From Actinomycetes bacterium (lineage in GTDB: Bacteria; Actinomycetota; Acidimicrobiia; Acidimicrobiales; RAAP-2): a DNA stretch of 20,819 bases. The stretch is taken from positions 1 to 20,819 of the forward strand of contig JAJYPU010000017.1 in NCBI GenBank assembly GCA_021795095.1, given 5' to 3'. The notes under the pieces were generated by a model. It was not told the origin of the DNA. It saw only the letters and a program-made list of their open reading frames with translations, and did not search any database. Position numbers and translations under genes: made by a program. Positions 6,338 to 14,296 of the stretch are shown here, piece by piece (position 1 is the first letter of the stretch; every line of letters starts with the position of its first letter).

Positions 6338-7532
6338 CGTCACGCTGCCGTCACTGGGCGAATCGGTGACCGAAGGAATTATCACTCGGTGGTTCAAGAA
6401 GGTCGGCGACTCGGTCGCGCGCGACGAGCCGCTCTTTGAGGTTTCGACCGACAAGGTCGACTCGGAGATGCCGTCACCGGCGGCGGGGGTCCTGACCGAG
6501 ATCCTGGCCGCTGAGGGTGACACCGTCGAGACCGGGTCGCGAGTTGCAGTGATCGATGAGAACGCCGCCGCCGGGTCGGTGGCGCCGTCGTCGACACCTG
6601 AGCCGAGCGCCCCCGCGCCTACCCCGAGCGTGCCGACGACCACGGACGAGCCCGCGAAGTCCGCGGGTGACGCTGTAGCCACCACGGGTTCGCCGCGAGT
6701 GGCGGGCGTCGTGATGTCACCGGTCGTGCGCCGCATCCTCGCCGATGGCGGCGTTGAGCCGGCGACGGTGCATGGATCGGGTCCGGGAGGCGCGATCACG
6801 CGCCGCGACGCCGAACGCGCGGTCGCGAACGGGCCGACGGACGAAGTCGTCGTACCGTTGTCCAACGGTCTTCGCCGGATGGGCCAGCACATGACACTGT
6901 CCACGCAGAGCACCCCGCACGGGTTCGTTGCGATCGAGGCTGACGCGTCGATCTTCGACCAGCTGGACGCGATCGGGCGACACACGCGAGACGGAGTCGA
7001 GATCACCGACCAGATGGTCATGGGACTGGCGGCCGTTCGGGCGCTGGGCGAGTTCGAGTTCTTGAACGCCACGTTCGCGGGCGACGAGTTGGTCGTGCAC
7101 CGGACGGTGAACCTGGGATTCATGCGCGAGGTCCTGCGTGACGGCATGCTCGTGCCGGTCGTGCACGCCGCGGCTGGACTCACGCTGCGGGCACTCGCGC
7201 GACGGGTCCACGAGCTCTTCGAGCGCGTCACGACGCGCCAGCTCACGACCGATGACCTCATGGGCGGCACCTTCACCCTCGTCGGTCCGACGGGTCCGGA
7301 CTCGCTCTGGACCAATCCGATCATCATCCAGCCGGAGGTTGCGGTGCTCTCCATGGGCGCCGTCCGTCGGGTGCCGGTCGTCCTCGAAGACGGTGTATCG
7401 GTGGGCGCCGGTCGCCGCGTGGTCATCGGGTTGTCATTCGACCACCGGGTCTGCGAGCCGTTCACCGCGACCGCGTACCTCGAGCGGGTGGCTGAGCTGT
7501 TCGCCGGGTTGGACCTGGATAGCGAGCACTAG
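6330..7532 (+). CDS. Dihydrolipoamide acyltransferase, E2 component of a 2-oxoacid dehydrogenase complex
   Basis: 400-residue E2. One lipoyl domain (about 1-78) carries the acceptor Lys42 in STDKVDSEMPS. A Pro/Ala/Ser/Thr-rich linker covers about 81-112. A peripheral-subunit-binding domain (about 128-165) contains SPVVRRILADGGVEP and GSGPGGAITRRD. The acyltransferase domain extends to the end with NLGFMREVLRDGMLVPVV and GGTFTLVGPTGPDS. The usual catalytic DHRxxDG motif reads DHRVCEP: His372 is kept, but Asp is Glu376 and Gly is Pro377. Whether it belongs to the pyruvate, 2-oxoglutarate or branched-chain complex cannot be told here. TTG start with a strong ribosome-binding site; overlaps lpd by 8 bases and abuts lipBA with no gap. 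The E1 component is not in the window. Confidence 0.9.
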   Translation: MADVTLPSLGESVTEGIITRWFKKVGDSVARDEPLFEVSTDKVDSEMPSPAAGVLTEILAAEGDTVETGSRVAVIDENAAAGSVAPSSTPEPSAPAPTPSVPTTTDEPAKSAGDAVATTGSPRVAGVVMSPVVRRILADGGVEPATVHGSGPGGAITRRDAERAVANGPTDEVVVPLSNGLRRMGQHMTLSTQSTPHGFVAIEADASIFDQLDAIGRHTRDGVEITDQMVMGLAAVRALGEFEFLNATFAGDELVVHRTVNLGFMREVLRDGMLVPVVHAAAGLTLRALARRVHELFERVTTRQLTTDDLMGGTFTLVGPTGPDSLWTNPIIIQPEVAVLSMGAVRRVPVVLEDGVSVGAGRRVVIGLSFDHRVCEPFTATAYLERVAELFAGLDLDSEH

Positions 7533-9158
7533 ATGCTGCGCCGCCGCCACGTTGGACGGGTGACCTTCCGTGAGGCGAACGACCTTCAGCGGGCGTTGAT
7601 GGAGGCGGCAGACGATTACGTCCTCGTGATGGAGCACCCGCCGACGTACACGTTGGGGATCCGCGCCGTTCCCGAGCATTTCCTCGTCCCGCCGTCGAGT
7701 CTCGACGCGGACGTCGTGGAGGCCGACCGGGGTGGTGACGTGACCTATCACGGACCCGGTCAGGTGGTCGCGTGGGCCATCGTCACCGTGGATGACGCCC
7801 CGGGGGCGGGCCGCGAACACGTCGGCCGCTTGGAAGACGCTGTGATCGCCACTGTCGTGCACTTTGACCCCGAGTCCAAACTCGGTCGGGTCGGACGCCT
7901 CGAGGGCTACCCCGGGGTTTGGTCCATGTTGGACGAGCGACCGATCAAGATCGCGGCGGTGGGCGTTCGCACTGAACGAAACCGGACGGGTCACCGTCGG
8001 ACCCTGCACGGCGTCGCGCTCAACGTCGACGTCGACCTGAAGGCGTTCGACGCGATCGTGCCGTGCGGCATCCCCGACAAGCCCGTCGGTTCCATGCGCT
8101 CGCTCGGGCTCGATGCCACTTTCGCAGACGTCGAGGAGTACCTGGGCGCCACGCTCGACTCCGCGCTGGGTGGGCCGGGCTCGCTAGCCGCGGTCGACCG
8201 CAGTGGCGCGACCTCGACGTCGGAACGGCCATTGCTGCGCCGACTGCGCAAAGCCGGTGTCGACCCCGACGCCGGCGTCGAGCTGCACTCGCGCAAACCC
8301 TCGTGGCTGCGCATCGAAGCGCACATGGGAACCGAGTACCAGTCGCTGCGCAAGCTGACCGATGACCTGCGTCTCGTGACTGTCTGTGAGGAGGCGGGTT
8401 GTCCGAACATCTACGAGTGCTGGGCGTCGGGTACGGCGACGTTCATGGTGAACGGGGAGCGATGCACGAGGGCGTGCGGCTTCTGTCTCATCGACACCCG
8501 CAAGCCGCTGCCCCTGGACCCGACCGAGCCTGATCGGGTCGCCGAGGCCGTTGTGCGACTCGGGTTGCGCCACGCGGTGATCACGTGCGTCGCCCGCGAC
8601 GACCTGGCCGACGGTGGCGCGGGCGCCATCGCGGCCGCGGTTATCGCGATCCGTGAACGCTCGCCCGAGACGGCGGTCGAGGTGTTGATCAGTGACCTCA
8701 AGGGTGACCTCGAGAGCCTGCAGTTGATCCTCGACGTGCGCCCCGACGTGGTGAACCACAACATCGAGACCGTGGCGCGACTCCAGCGGGCCGTCCGTCC
8801 GAGCGCGGGGTACCTGCGGTCGCTGACGGTACTCGCGCGCGCCGGCGCGCAAGGCCTGACGACCAAGTCGGGCATGATGGTCGGCCTCGGCGAGACCGTC
8901 GAGGAAGTCGAAGAGACCCTCGCGGACCTGGCGGCAGTCGGGGTCTCGATCGCGACGATCGGCCAGTACGTCCGTCCGACGGCGAACCACGTGCCGGTGG
9001 CGCGGTGGTGGGAGCCGGCCGAGTTCGAGGACCTGGCCCGACGCGGCCGCCGCCTTGGCCTCAACCACGTGCAGTCCTCGCCGCTCACCCGATCGAGTTA
9101 CCACGCCGGCGAGGCGTTGCGTGAGGCGACGCCGCTGCCACTGCCCGAACGCAGATAG
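7533..9158 (+). CDS. lipBA: Fused octanoyltransferase-lipoyl synthase (LipB-LipA)
   Basis: Single uninterrupted 541-codon frame containing both enzymes of endogenous lipoate synthesis. LipB part (about 1-215): GGDVTYHGPGQVVAW, the catalytic pair Lys139 (KIAAVGVR) and Cys178 (IVPCGI), and LHGVALNV. It transfers octanoyl from acyl-carrier protein to a lipoyl-domain lysine. LipA part (about 253-541): KPSWLRI, auxiliary-cluster cysteines 285, 290 and 296 (CEEAGCPNIYEC), radical-SAM cysteines 311, 315 and 318 (CTRACGFC), and the late RSSYHAGE. It inserts two sulfurs into the bound octanoyl group. Residues about 216-252 form a charged linker with no stop. LipB and LipA are normally separate genes of about 220 and 300 codons. 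ATG immediately follows the E2 stop. Internal in-frame TTG 8232 and ATG 8325 lack good ribosome-binding sites, so a second LipA start is possible but not favoured. Confidence 0.92.
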   Translation: MLRRRHVGRVTFREANDLQRALMEAADDYVLVMEHPPTYTLGIRAVPEHFLVPPSSLDADVVEADRGGDVTYHGPGQVVAWAIVTVDDAPGAGREHVGRLEDAVIATVVHFDPESKLGRVGRLEGYPGVWSMLDERPIKIAAVGVRTERNRTGHRRTLHGVALNVDVDLKAFDAIVPCGIPDKPVGSMRSLGLDATFADVEEYLGATLDSALGGPGSLAAVDRSGATSTSERPLLRRLRKAGVDPDAGVELHSRKPSWLRIEAHMGTEYQSLRKLTDDLRLVTVCEEAGCPNIYECWASGTATFMVNGERCTRACGFCLIDTRKPLPLDPTEPDRVAEAVVRLGLRHAVITCVARDDLADGGAGAIAAAVIAIRERSPETAVEVLISDLKGDLESLQLILDVRPDVVNHNIETVARLQRAVRPSAGYLRSLTVLARAGAQGLTTKSGMMVGLGETVEEVEETLADLAAVGVSIATIGQYVRPTANHVPVARWWEPAEFEDLARRGRRLGLNHVQSSPLTRSSYHAGEALREATPLPLPERR

Positions 9159-9168
9159 CGCAACGTCG

Positions 9169-10704
9169 CTAGTACTGGCTGGTGTTGGCGATCGACGGTG
9201 TCGTGTCGCCCGCGGGAGCGGCGCCGAAGCGCGCCAGGAGGTTGATCGTCGCGCGACGGATCACGTTGGTGACCCCGGGTATCGCGGCGGGGACCCAGAA
9301 GTCGCCCAGTCGTGGCGCGTCGGAAAGGTCGAACACCCAGTGCCCGGTGCCGCTCGTGAAGACGCCGCCCTGTCGGGGCTCGGCTACGTAGGTGACGTCG
9401 CTGATGCCACCGCCGACGTTGGAGTGTCCAAGGATCTGCACGTTGGCCGGATTGGTCACAGCGGGGTCGTAGTGGTTGAACTCGCCACCGAGCGCGCCGG
9501 CGAGAACCGAGCCGTTGTGAACTCCGGTGCCGCGCCAGAACCAGGAGCCGGCGTCCACGACTGACAGTGACCCGGTACCGTCGACACCACCGTAGATCGA
9601 GCCGGTGAACGTGCTCTCGGGGGTGTCCGAGGGGTACTGGCTCCAATTCACGGTCGCCAGTGAGGGGTTGGTGGCGGTGATCGGGTCGGCGGTCGAACGG
9701 TAGTTGATCATCAACCGGTCGGCGCCGTTCACGCTCGGCTCGAAGCGGATCTTGCGGTAGCAGAAGTTCGCGCCGAAGAACGCCACGTTGACGCCGTGGT
9801 CGACCCCGTTGACGACCGCCGCGCGCATGGCGGGCGAGTAGTACTCGTCGTGGCCGAGCGAGAGCAACGCCCGGTGCCGTGTCAGGCTGGCCCCGCGCTG
9901 GTGCAGGTCGATGTCGGTCCAGTAGGTGAGGTCGAGCCCCAGTTGCTCAGCAAGGAACAGGAGGGGGAACTCGTTACCGACGAAGTCGGCCGCGCCGTTG
10001 GCGAAGGCCCGGTCATAGGGCCTATTGAAGGAAACCCGCACGGCGCGGTTCGCGTCACTGACCGTCACGCTGCCGACCGGCGTGGCTTGGCGGTACAGGC
10101 TGAAACCACCCCAGGTGTTGTAGGCCTGCCACGTGGTGACCGAGCTCATGTACACAAAGGCGGCTCTGGACGAGTCGTCTCGCACGAGGAACGGCACGAA
10201 TCGGAACTGGTGCTCGGCGTTCTCGAGGCGCACGAGGTACTGGCCCGGCGCGTAGCGCTCGTCGGCGACGACGCGGAAGGACGCAGGCCACCGGCAGTCG
10301 ACGGTGCCGTACTGGTCCGGCGCAGGCATGGGCCGCGCGTGACCGGCGAGGTCGAGCCGAGTCTCGATGAGTCGGGCTCCGAGCCCCTGGTAGTAGCCCA
10401 TCCGGTAGACCTTGATCGAGTAGGTGGGCGACGTGGTGCTCACGAAGAAGGTGATCGACTGACCGCGATTGATGCTGGTCGCACTGGCGTAGCCCTCGAG
10501 GTCGCCCGCGGTGGCCGCGACGCCCCGCAGCCACGTGCCGTCACCGGGTCGCACGTTCTCCCGTCGGACCCACTGCGCAGTCAAATCAGGGGGAAGTATC
10601 GCCGCCCCGCTCGCCGTGAGGTCGACTGTCGATGCGATCGCGAGCGCGCCAGCGAGCGCTCCGACGCCCCGAAGGACGTCTCGTCGGGAGGGAACGGACG
10701 CCAC
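9169..10704 (-). CDS. Tat-exported N,N-dimethylformamidase large-subunit-like protein
   Basis: 511-residue protein with an N-terminal twin-arginine signal: SRRDVLRG followed by a hydrophobic stretch GALAGALAIAS and a possible cleavage region after TASGA. The mature part resembles the C-terminal domain of the N,N-dimethylformamidase beta (large) subunit family. Landmark stretches are YRMGYYQGLGAR, LLSLGHDEYYSPAMR (about residue 285), FFGANFCYRKIRFE and a late GTGHWVFDLSD. Characterised members are iron amidohydrolases whose metal is held by Tyr and Glu; I could not assign those ligands here. No small alpha subunit is nearby. The substrate is unknown. The start is GTG 10704, 6 bases after TAAACT. 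It lies downstream of metH on the same strand but probably has its own promoter. Confidence 0.75.
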   Translation of the reverse strand: MASVPSRRDVLRGVGALAGALAIASTVDLTASGAAILPPDLTAQWVRRENVRPGDGTWLRGVAATAGDLEGYASATSINRGQSITFFVSTTSPTYSIKVYRMGYYQGLGARLIETRLDLAGHARPMPAPDQYGTVDCRWPASFRVVADERYAPGQYLVRLENAEHQFRFVPFLVRDDSSRAAFVYMSSVTTWQAYNTWGGFSLYRQATPVGSVTVSDANRAVRVSFNRPYDRAFANGAADFVGNEFPLLFLAEQLGLDLTYWTDIDLHQRGASLTRHRALLSLGHDEYYSPAMRAAVVNGVDHGVNVAFFGANFCYRKIRFEPSVNGADRLMINYRSTADPITATNPSLATVNWSQYPSDTPESTFTGSIYGGVDGTGSLSVVDAGSWFWRGTGVHNGSVLAGALGGEFNHYDPAVTNPANVQILGHSNVGGGISDVTYVAEPRQGGVFTSGTGHWVFDLSDAPRLGDFWVPAAIPGVTNVIRRATINLLARFGAAPAGDTTPSIANTSQY

Positions 10705-10710
10705 GGAGGA

Positions 10711-10716
10711 AGTTTA
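10711..10716 (-). promoter_or_regulatory. Putative -10 box of leaderless promoter for the dimethylformamidase-like gene
   Basis: TAAACT on the minus strand, then 6 bases, then GTG 10704. The bases between are TCCTCC, which is the complement of a ribosome-binding site, so no Shine-Dalgarno sequence exists on this strand. Confidence 0.5.
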
Positions 10717-10748
10717 GGTTGAGCACCTGGCGACTGGTCGTCAGCCCC

Positions 10749-13700
10749 TCACGCGATGAAGTACTTGGCCGATGGGTGGTGGCAGATGATGGCGTCGGTG
10801 GTCTGCTCGGGGTGGAGTTGGTAGCCCTCGGAGACCTCGACGCCGATGCGCTCGGCTCCGAGCAGCTGGGCCACCTTCGCGTTCTCGGTGAGGTCCGGGC
10901 ATGCGGGATAGCCCCACGAGTAGCGCCCGCCGCGGTACTGCTGGCGGAAAAGGCCGGCCAGGCTCGGACCATCCTCGTCGGCGAAGCCCAACTCCTCGCG
11001 GATACGTCGGTGCCAGAGTTCGGCGAGCGCCTCGGCCATCTCGACGCCGAGCCCGTGCAACAGCAGGTACTCGGTGTAGCGATTCTCGCTGAACAAGGAC
11101 TGGGTGCGCTCGGAGACCCTCGGCCCCATGGTGACCAGCATGAAGCTCGCGTAGTCCCGTTCGGAGCTGTCCACGGGCCGGAAGAAGTCGGCGATGCAGA
11201 GGTAGGGATCGTGGTCCTGGCGCGGGAAGTTGAAGCGTGTCGCCTCAGTCATTCGGGTGTCATCGGTGTAGATGACCAAGTCGTTGCCGTCGGCCGCGGC
11301 GGGGAAGTGGCCCCAGACGACCTGGGGCACGAGCAGGTCGTCGCGCTTGACGATCGCCAACTGCTCGCGCAACGTCGCGCGGACGCGTTCCTTGAACGCC
11401 GGGTCTCCCTCGCCGTTCTCAGGACGGAAGCCCCACTGGTTGCGGAAGAGGGCCGTGAGATTGAGGTACTCGCCGATCTCGTCGATCGACATCCCCTTGG
11501 CCACGCGGCTGCCGAGGAACGGTGGCGTGAACAACGGGTTGTCGAGGGGAACTGACGGGCTGCGAGCGGGCAGGTCCGTGCGCGTCGTTGGGCCGTCGGT
11601 CGGGATGCGGCGGTGGACCTTGCGCGTCGAGAGCTCTCGACCGAAGGCGTCGTCCTCCTCGTTGTTCTTGCGCATCTCGCCGAGTCGGTCCAGTACGCGG
11701 AGCCCTTCGAAGGCGTCCTTGCCGTAGAAGACCCGGCCCTGGTAGACGCCGCGCAGGTCCCGTTCCACGTAGGTGCGCGTCAATGCCGCGCCGCCGAGCA
11801 GCACCGGCACGTTCGCCATCCCGCGTTCGTTCATCAGTTCGAGGTTCTCGCGCATGATGAGCGTCGACTTGACTAAGAGCCCGCTCATCCCGAGTGCGTC
11901 GGCGTGATGTTCGTCGACCGCCTGGAGCATCTCATTGATGCCGACCTTGATGCCGAGGTTGATGACCTCGTAGCCGTTGTTCGTGAGGATGATGTCGACG
12001 AGGTTCTTACCGATGTCGTGGACGTCTCCCTTGACGGTGGCGAGTACGACTCGCCCGCGGCCGCCCTGGTCGCTCTTTTCCATGTGGGGCTCGAGGTGCG
12101 AGACGGCGGCCTTCATCGTCTCAGCGCTCTGCAGGACGAAGGGGAGCTGCATCTCACCGGTCGCGAACAGTTCGCCCACCTCGCGCATCCCGTCGAGCAG
12201 GATGTCGTTGACGATGGCGAGGGGCGACTGACCCTCGCCGAGCGCCTCGTCGAGGTCGGCCTCCAGGCCCGCTCTCGCGCCGTCGACGATGCGTCGGCGC
12301 AGACGATCGTTGAGCGCCATGTCATCTAGGGGGCTCTGCGTCGAGCCCGTCGACTTGGAGCCGTCGAAGATCTCAAGCAGCGCGGTCAGCGGGTCGTAGT
12401 CCTCGCGACGTCGGTCGTAGATGAGATCCAGGCAGATCTGGCGAGCGTCGTCGTCGATGCGCGCCAGCGGCAGGATCTTGGATGCGTGCACGATTGCGGC
12501 GTCGAGACCGACCTGGGCACACTCGTGGAGGAACACGCTATTGAGCACCTGGCGCGCGGCGGGGTTGAGCCCGAACGAGACGTTCGACAGACCGAGAATC
12601 GTGCGTACGCCCGGGAGCTCGGCCTTGATACGTCGGATCGCCTCGATGGTCTCGATGCCGTCACGGCGGGATTCGGCCATGCCAGTCGACAGGGGCAGTG
12701 CGAGTGGATCGATGAAGATGTCACGCGCGTCGAGTCCGTAGCGCGACACCGCGAGGTCGGTGATCGCCCGAGCGGCGCGCACCTTCCAGTCGGCGGTGCG
12801 GGCCTGGCCATCTTGGTCGATGCAGGTTGCGACGACGGCCGCGCCGAACTCTGCGGCGAGGCTGAGGAACCCGTCGAGTCGGGTGCCGGGACCATCGCCC
12901 TCTTCGAGATTGACCGAGTTGAGGATCGCCTTGCCGCCGAGCCACGTGAGCGCCTCGCGTGCGACCGGGGTCTCGGTTGTGTCGACCATGATGGGGACTG
13001 ACGACTGAGTGGCGAGGCGGCTCATCACCTCGGCCATGTCACGCACGCCATCGGCGCCGGTGTAGTCCACACAGACGTCAAGAATGTGCGCGCCCTCGCG
13101 GATCTGGTCGCGACCGATGGTCACACAGGTCTCCCAGTCACCGGCGAGCATGGCCTCGCGGAACTTCTTGGATCCGTTGGCGTTGGTTCGTTCACCGACG
13201 AGCAGCACCGATCGATCCTGTTGGTAGGGGGTGGAGGAGTAGATCGACGCGACTCCCGGTTCCAGCACCGGTTCGCGTCGGCGACGCTCCAGCGGACGGA
13301 TGGCCTTGACAACGTGGGCGAGGTGCTCAGGTGTCGTGCCGCAGCAACCGCCCACGACGTTGATCCCGTACTCGGTGACGAAGCGTGCGTGGTGCTCGGC
13401 GAGCGCCTCGGGTGTGAGGTCGTAGTGCATCGCACCGTCGACCACGCTCGGCAGGCCGGCATTGGGCAGACATGAGACGGGCAACGGCGCCGACTCGGCG
13501 AGTTGGCGAAGCGGCTCGTACATCTCGACCGGTCCGGTTGCGCAGTTGATGCCGATGACGTCAATGCCGAGCGGCGTGAGGGCCGTGATCGCGGCACCGA
13601 TCTCGGTGCCCGGGAGCATGCGACCGGTGAGTTCGATGGTCACCTGGGCCTGGATCGGGACGATCCGGCCGTGTCGGGCCATGGCGCGGTGGCACGCGGC

Positions 13701-14249
13701 GATCGCGGCCTTGCCGGCGAGCAGGTCGAACATTGTCTCGACGAGTAGCAGGTCGACGCCGCCTTCGAGCAGGCCGTAGGCGAGCTCCTCGTAACTGGCG
13801 ACCAGGTCGTCGTACCTGATCTGACCGAGGGTCGGGAACTTGGTGCCCGGACCGATCGAGCCGGCCACGAACCGCGGCGAGCCAGGGCTGGCGTAGCTGT
13901 CGGCCGTGCGACGCGCGATTGTGGCCGAAGCGATGGCGAGCTCGTGGGCACGATCGGCGATGCCGTACTCGCCAAGAACGGTTGAGAAGGAGCCGAAGGA
14001 GTCGGTCTCGATCACGTCCACGCCGACGTCGAGGAATGAGCGGTGGAGCCGTTCGATGGCTTGGGGCTTGGTGATCGTCAGGATCTCGTTACAGCCCTCG
14101 AAGGCCTCGCCGCCGAAGTCGTCTGCGGACAGGTTCTGCAATTGGAGGTTGGTCCCGGTCGCCCCGTCGTAGATCAGTACCCGTTCGGCCAGGGCGTTCA
14201 AGTAGGGGTTATCGGCGGCGGGCTTGGCGTAGGGGATGATCGAGTCCAT
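10749..14249 (-). CDS. metH: Cobalamin-dependent methionine synthase
   Basis: 1166-residue MetH, which methylates homocysteine from methyltetrahydrofolate through methylcobalamin. All modules are present. The homocysteine domain (1 to about 325) has zinc ligands Cys236 (INCATG) and Cys302-Cys303 (GGCCGTTP). The pterin domain (about 345-620) starts with VGERTNANGSKKF. The cap lies at about 643-730. The B12 domain carries KGDVHDIGKN with the cobalt-ligating His744. The reactivation domain (about 900-1166) contains RYSWGYPACPDL. It is slightly shorter than the ~1227 residues of the E. coli enzyme, without loss of a domain. ATG at 14249. No cobalamin riboswitch fits in the 47-base gap to the divergent PduO-type adenosyltransferase gene. 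Confidence 0.97.
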   Translation of the reverse strand: MDSIIPYAKPAADNPYLNALAERVLIYDGATGTNLQLQNLSADDFGGEAFEGCNEILTITKPQAIERLHRSFLDVGVDVIETDSFGSFSTVLGEYGIADRAHELAIASATIARRTADSYASPGSPRFVAGSIGPGTKFPTLGQIRYDDLVASYEELAYGLLEGGVDLLLVETMFDLLAGKAAIAACHRAMARHGRIVPIQAQVTIELTGRMLPGTEIGAAITALTPLGIDVIGINCATGPVEMYEPLRQLAESAPLPVSCLPNAGLPSVVDGAMHYDLTPEALAEHHARFVTEYGINVVGGCCGTTPEHLAHVVKAIRPLERRRREPVLEPGVASIYSSTPYQQDRSVLLVGERTNANGSKKFREAMLAGDWETCVTIGRDQIREGAHILDVCVDYTGADGVRDMAEVMSRLATQSSVPIMVDTTETPVAREALTWLGGKAILNSVNLEEGDGPGTRLDGFLSLAAEFGAAVVATCIDQDGQARTADWKVRAARAITDLAVSRYGLDARDIFIDPLALPLSTGMAESRRDGIETIEAIRRIKAELPGVRTILGLSNVSFGLNPAARQVLNSVFLHECAQVGLDAAIVHASKILPLARIDDDARQICLDLIYDRRREDYDPLTALLEIFDGSKSTGSTQSPLDDMALNDRLRRRIVDGARAGLEADLDEALGEGQSPLAIVNDILLDGMREVGELFATGEMQLPFVLQSAETMKAAVSHLEPHMEKSDQGGRGRVVLATVKGDVHDIGKNLVDIILTNNGYEVINLGIKVGINEMLQAVDEHHADALGMSGLLVKSTLIMRENLELMNERGMANVPVLLGGAALTRTYVERDLRGVYQGRVFYGKDAFEGLRVLDRLGEMRKNNEEDDAFGRELSTRKVHRRIPTDGPTTRTDLPARSPSVPLDNPLFTPPFLGSRVAKGMSIDEIGEYLNLTALFRNQWGFRPENGEGDPAFKERVRATLREQLAIVKRDDLLVPQVVWGHFPAAADGNDLVIYTDDTRMTEATRFNFPRQDHDPYLCIADFFRPVDSSERDYASFMLVTMGPRVSERTQSLFSENRYTEYLLLHGLGVEMAEALAELWHRRIREELGFADEDGPSLAGLFRQQYRGGRYSWGYPACPDLTENAKVAQLLGAERIGVEVSEGYQLHPEQTTDAIICHHPSAKYFIA

Positions 14250-14258
14250 GCAGTCGCC

Positions 14259-14264
14259 AGGCTA
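14259..14264 (-). promoter_or_regulatory. Putative -10 box for metH
   Basis: TAGCCT on the minus strand, 9 bases before the metH ATG, implying a leader of only a few bases. It lies inside the inverted repeat at 14260-14273. Confidence 0.35.
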
Positions 14265-14273
14265 CCGGTGGCC
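14260..14273. repeat. Imperfect 14-base inverted repeat in the metH / adenosyltransferase divergent region
   Basis: GGCTACCGGTGGCC is palindromic except for one pair. It overlaps the candidate metH -10 box and the place where a -35 for the divergent gene would lie, so it could be an operator. It could equally be chance in GC-rich DNA. Confidence 0.3.
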
Positions 14274-14284
14274 CATTCGTTCAC

Positions 14285-14290
14285 TACGCT
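14285..14290 (+). promoter_or_regulatory. Putative -10 box of leaderless promoter for the adenosyltransferase gene
   Basis: TACGCT, then GAATTC, then GTG 14297, with no Shine-Dalgarno sequence. Confidence 0.45.
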
Positions 14291-14296
14291 GAATTC

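Noticed and set aside
8160..8330. LipB-LipA fusion as an assembly or sequencing error that removed a stop
   Set aside because: No frame change is needed, the linker codon usage looks like its surroundings, and both domains are complete. A single-base error cannot be excluded from one sequence, but it is not the simplest reading.
10727..10744. Hairpin just after the metH stop as an intrinsic terminator
   Set aside because: The arms pair well on the plus strand but leave an A-C mismatch and a 2-base loop on the transcribed minus strand, and no T-tract follows.
14250..14296. Cobalamin riboswitch before metH or the adenosyltransferase
   Set aside because: A 47-base gap is far too short and no B12-box is visible.
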